A stretch of DNA of 64,000 bases from MAG-120531 sp002378585. GTDB lineage: Bacteria; Bacteroidota; Bacteroidia; Flavobacteriales; Flavobacteriaceae. The notes under the pieces were generated by a model. That model was not told where the DNA came from, did no database searches, and worked only from the letters and a program-made list of their open reading frames with translations. The stretch's first letter is position 1, and every line of letters starts with the position of its first letter. The stretch lies in the NCBI GenBank assembly GCA_937890575.1, contig CALADZ010000074.1:3941-67940 (forward strand), given 5' to 3'. A program made the translations under genes and the position numbers. This document shows positions 61,374-64,000 of this stretch, one piece after another.

Positions 61374-62336
61374 TAGGATACTGCCTGGTTCATCCATGAG
61401 GTGTGTGACACCAACAGCATACCAGTTTTCGTACAATCCATGCCACTTCACCGAATCCTTTTCGGTAGTCAAGACACAACGTCCTCCCAGGGTTTGAAAA
61501 TCAGACGCACTATAGCTGTGGTGGTCGTTAAATGACCTGTGCTCCCCGTTCCATCCCAAGGACTTGAGGTGCTCAACTAGTGGGGCTGGATCTGCAATAC
61601 CAGTGAATAGCACCGGATTTTGCAGCAGCAAATCCGCCAGTGTGCGTGTGCCTAAAGGCCCTGAAACAGTGGAGCTATAGCTTAACTGTGCAAACAACAA
61701 GGACTGACCTTTCTGTACCTTCATCGCAGCACGCCATTGTTTTTGGGTAGACTGATCGGGGAAATCAGGGGATTTAGTCACGATGATCACTTCGGCTCTT
61801 TGGGCAGCGGATCGGATATCCCTCAGTGAACCCCAGGGAAAAAGATGATCTCTGTGATAGGGCTTGTTCCAGGTCGTGAGCAATATATGGGCATGAGGCA
61901 CCAACGACCTGTGTTGAAAGGCATCGTCCAGCAACACCAAGTCAGGCTTAATATGGTGTTCTAAAAACCTCATTCCGGCTACCCGTGAAGCGGAGCATAC
62001 TAAGGCCACATCGGGGAACTTACGGCGCAAATCAGCGGCCTCATCCCCCAACTCATGGGGACCATCTCCTAGTTTCGCGTGCCACAATCCTTTGGTTTTC
62101 CTCCCATATCCGCGAGTGAGCACCGCTATTTTAAGATCTTTGGGCGCCGTATGAATCAAGTGTTGAACCATGGGGGATTTGCCGGTGCCACCCAGACTCA
62201 GGTTGCCTATGACCATACTAGGGGTGTTAAACCTGAAGGTAGCAAACACACCACAATCGTAGGCTGCATGCCTGATGCGCAACACAATACCGAGCAAAGC
62301 CGCCCAAGGGGCTGTCCAAATCGTACGGAGGTTCAT
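61332..62336 (-). CDS. lpxK: Tetraacyldisaccharide 4'-kinase
   Basis: 334 residues. N-terminal membrane-associated helix region (MNLRTIWTAPWAALLGIVL) followed by the P-loop GNLSLGGTGKSPMVQHLI and LLDDAFQHRSLVPHAHILLT, and later VLTTEKDSVKWHGL. It phosphorylates the lipid A precursor, so this organism makes lipid A. It is convergent with lipA (42-base overlap) and divergent from the Nif3-like gene. Confidence 0.95.
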   Translation of the reverse strand: MNLRTIWTAPWAALLGIVLRIRHAAYDCGVFATFRFNTPSMVIGNLSLGGTGKSPMVQHLIHTAPKDLKIAVLTRGYGRKTKGLWHAKLGDGPHELGDEAADLRRKFPDVALVCSASRVAGMRFLEHHIKPDLVLLDDAFQHRSLVPHAHILLTTWNKPYHRDHLFPWGSLRDIRSAAQRAEVIIVTKSPDFPDQSTQKQWRAAMKVQKGQSLLFAQLSYSSTVSGPLGTRTLADLLLQNPVLFTGIADPAPLVEHLKSLGWNGEHRSFNDHHSYSASDFQTLGGRCVLTTEKDSVKWHGLYENWYAVGVTHLMDEPGSILLKNMLLSLVGRAN

Positions 62337-62355
62337 GCGACAAATCTAGAATAAT

Positions 62356-62363
62356 TATCTTTG
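62356..62363 (+). promoter_or_regulatory. Candidate -7 element of the Nif3-like / coiled-coil operon
   Basis: TATCTTTG matches TAnnTTTG 17 bases before the ATG at 62381. No TTG is seen at -33 in the 44-base gap or the start of lpxK. Confidence 0.45.
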
Positions 62364-62380
62364 ACAGACTAAATCAATCC

Positions 62381-63172
62381 ATGAAGGTTCAAGACATTGC
62401 CCAACTACTCGATCAACTAGCCCCACTGGAGATCGCCGCTGATTTTGACAACACAGGTTTACTGGTCGGAGATCCCGATGCATCGGTGGAAAAAATACTG
62501 GTCGCCCACGATGCATTGCCCGAAGTGGTGTTAGAGGCCCAACGACTAGGATGCTCCTTAATCGTCGCCTTTCACCCCATTATATTTACGGGACTTACCC
62601 ACATCAACCCCAATGATTATGTGGGTAAAGCGGTTACTCTAGCTATAGCGCACAAAATAGCGATCTACAGCATGCATACCGCATTAGACCAAGTAATTCA
62701 CGGAGTAAATGCTCCATTGAGTGAAGCACTGGGGTTGATTGATAGAGAGGTATTGGCCCCCACCAGCATACACCCCATCCAAGGTTCCATTGGATTTGGG
62801 CAAATAGGCACCTTACCTCAAGCGCTTTCCGAAATTGATTTCTTGGCTTTAGTGAAGCGCCAATTAGGGACACCTATGATCAAACACAGTGATTTAACCC
62901 ATCGAACGATCCGACGAGTGGCTGTTTTGGGAGGCAGTGGAGCTTCTGGTATACATGCAGCTAAGGCACGTGGTGCTGACGCTTTGGTCACCGGAGATTT
63001 AAAGTACCACGACTACTTTAAGGCCGAGGGAAAAATACTGCTTATCGATGCTGGGCACTATGAGACAGAGCAGTTTACAAAAAAGCTAATAGTTGACTTT
63101 CTTAAGAAAAAAATCCCTAATTTTGCCATCATTTTATCGGACACAATTACAAATCCCATCAAGTATTATTGA
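62381..63172 (+). CDS. Nif3-like dinuclear metal center protein
   Basis: 263 residues. Metal-binding motifs of the family: FDNTGLLVGDP, VAFHPIIFTGL, SMHTALDQVIHGVN, and DAGHYETEQF near the end. The fold makes hexamers with two metal ions per subunit; a GTP cyclohydrolase-like activity has been proposed for relatives, not established. It is co-transcribed with the coiled-coil gene, whose ATG follows after 2 bases. Confidence 0.93.
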   Translation: MKVQDIAQLLDQLAPLEIAADFDNTGLLVGDPDASVEKILVAHDALPEVVLEAQRLGCSLIVAFHPIIFTGLTHINPNDYVGKAVTLAIAHKIAIYSMHTALDQVIHGVNAPLSEALGLIDREVLAPTSIHPIQGSIGFGQIGTLPQALSEIDFLALVKRQLGTPMIKHSDLTHRTIRRVAVLGGSGASGIHAAKARGADALVTGDLKYHDYFKAEGKILLIDAGHYETEQFTKKLIVDFLKKKIPNFAIILSDTITNPIKYY

Positions 63173-63174
63173 TC

Positions 63175-63954
63175 ATGACCAAAAAGAGCGAAGTAACCGT
63201 TGAAGAAAAGCTAAGAGCATTGTACGACGTGCAGTTAATCGATTCAAGAATTGATGAAATCCGCAACGTACGAGGTGAATTGCCTCTTGAAGTAGCGGAC
63301 TTAGAAGATGAAGTACAGGGACTCACTACACGACTTGATAAACTCAAGTCTGATTTAGACAGCATCACTGATCAAATCGCTGAAAAAAAGAACCTGATTG
63401 AAACTTCCAAAGCAGCGATCAAAAAATATACCGAGCAACAAAAAAATGTGCGCAACAGCAGAGAATTCAATGCCTTGAGCAAAGAAGTTGAATTCCAAGA
63501 ACTTGAAATCGAATTGGCTGAAAAGCACATCCGAGAGTTTAAAGCGCAAATCGAGCACAAAAAAGAAGTCATCGAAACTTCTACCGAAAAACTAACGGAG
63601 CGCACGGAACACCTCAACCACAAAAAATCTGAACTCGATGCAATTCTAGCTGAGACAGAAAAAGAGGAAAAAGCCTTAGTGACCAAGTCTGAGGAGCTTC
63701 AAACACAAATCGAAGAGCGTTTATTGGGTGCATACCACCGTATAAGAACCAAAGTAGTCAACGGCCTAGCCGTTGTGGCTATCGAGCGTGGAGCCTCAGG
63801 TGGTTCTTTCTTCACTATCCCGCCTCAAGTACAGGTGGAGATCGCTGCGAGAAAGAAAATCATTACCGACGAACACTCAGGCCGTATTTTGGTCGATTCG
63901 GTTTTAGCTGATGAGGAGCGCGAAAAAATGGAAGCTTTTTTTGCTACCCTGTAA
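63175..63954 (+). CDS. Coiled-coil protein of the CdsZ/DUF164 family, without zinc ribbon cysteines
   Basis: 259 residues from the ATG at 63175. The first ~185 residues form one long coiled coil (charged heptads, e.g. VADLEDEVQGLTTRLDKLKS). The C-terminal part has the sequence frame of the family's C4 zinc ribbon (GGSFFTIPPQVQVEIAARKK, ITDEHSGRILV), but the protein contains no cysteine at all. The usual C-x2-C pairs are replaced by S/G and H/S. The family is conserved beside Nif3-like genes; its role is not settled. About 46 more bases follow with no feature, the last ones possibly a terminator arm (AAAAAAGGGGG). Confidence 0.85.
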   Translation: MTKKSEVTVEEKLRALYDVQLIDSRIDEIRNVRGELPLEVADLEDEVQGLTTRLDKLKSDLDSITDQIAEKKNLIETSKAAIKKYTEQQKNVRNSREFNALSKEVEFQELEIELAEKHIREFKAQIEHKKEVIETSTEKLTERTEHLNHKKSELDAILAETEKEEKALVTKSEELQTQIEERLLGAYHRIRTKVVNGLAVVAIERGASGGSFFTIPPQVQVEIAARKKIITDEHSGRILVDSVLADEEREKMEAFFATL

Positions 63955-64000
63955 ATAGACTTAGTCTTAAACAACAATACAAAAAAGGGGGACCGCTACG

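Noticed and set aside
63955..64000. Possible feature at the right edge (AAAAAAGGGGG)
   Set aside because: It could be half of a terminator, but the other arm is outside the window.

Overview
The window is a stretch of bacterial core chromosome from the Bacteroidota, most likely class Flavobacteriia, order Flavobacteriales. Evidence: a DUF5916 outer-membrane protein, DUF3467 directly after rpoC, a strong Shine-Dalgarno site only on rpsU, lipoprotein signals ending in S/A-C, and repeated promoters of the Bacteroidota type (TTG, 17-20 nt, TAnnTTTG). The gene order hpf-xerC-rpsU and pyrE-SRPBCC-birA/rsfS-ftsH-LUD-cdsA-psd also fits that group. A marine family such as Cryomorphaceae or Schleiferiaceae is possible but is not shown by the sequence. 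I see no phage, insertion sequence, CRISPR array, replication origin or rRNA gene, and no gap between genes longer than 300 bases.

Layout. 1-8.5 kb: the end of an aldehyde dehydrogenase gene, a PQQ-type sugar dehydrogenase lipoprotein, tRNA-Pro, an S1/P1 nuclease, an overlapping run DUF5916 - HAD phosphatase - DUF819 transporter, a lipoprotein, a small unknown protein and isopentenyl-diphosphate isomerase. 8.5-10.2 kb: prfC. 10.2-25.3 kb, minus strand: the information-processing block, read as rpsU, xerC, hpf, then tRNA-Thr(UGU), tRNA-Tyr, tRNA-Gly, tRNA-Thr(GGU), tuf, tRNA-Trp, secE, nusG, rplK, rplA, rplJ, rplL, rpoB, rpoC and DUF3467. 25.3-30.2 kb, minus strand: acyl-CoA dehydrogenase, a helix-hairpin-helix protein, an alanine/sodium symporter, and a rhodanese - PspC - potassium channel operon. 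30.3-31.4 kb: a MarR regulator and a YceI lipoprotein behind a palindromic operator.

31.4-38 kb: a complete tryptophan operon trpEGDCFBA preceded by an intact attenuator, with an 18-residue leader peptide holding three consecutive Trp codons and a 10-bp terminator hairpin. 38-45.6 kb, minus strand: an M20 peptidase, pyruvate carboxylase, YaaA, an RluD-type pseudouridine synthase and a PASTA protein. 45.6-54.3 kb: ddl, coaD, a Nudix hydrolase, pyrE, SRPBCC, biotin ligase, rsfS, ftsH, a LUD protein, cdsA, psd and an acyl-CoA-binding protein. 54.3-64 kb: valS, DUF1573, an aminotransferase, murB, a Cys-rich membrane peptide with an ECF sigma factor, lipA, lpxK, a Nif3-like protein and a coiled-coil protein of the CdsZ/DUF164 type that has no cysteines.

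The genome is compact. Same-strand neighbours often share ATGA or TAATG, and convergent pairs often end in interlocked stop codons with no terminator. I did not find a convincing new multi-gene system. The features most worth follow-up are regulatory: the trp attenuator and its nearly leaderless peptide, the strong Shine-Dalgarno site on rpsU, the MarR operator, and the terminator that overlaps the tRNA-tuf operon promoter. The uncharacterised Cys-rich membrane peptide coupled to an ECF sigma factor is the best protein-level lead.
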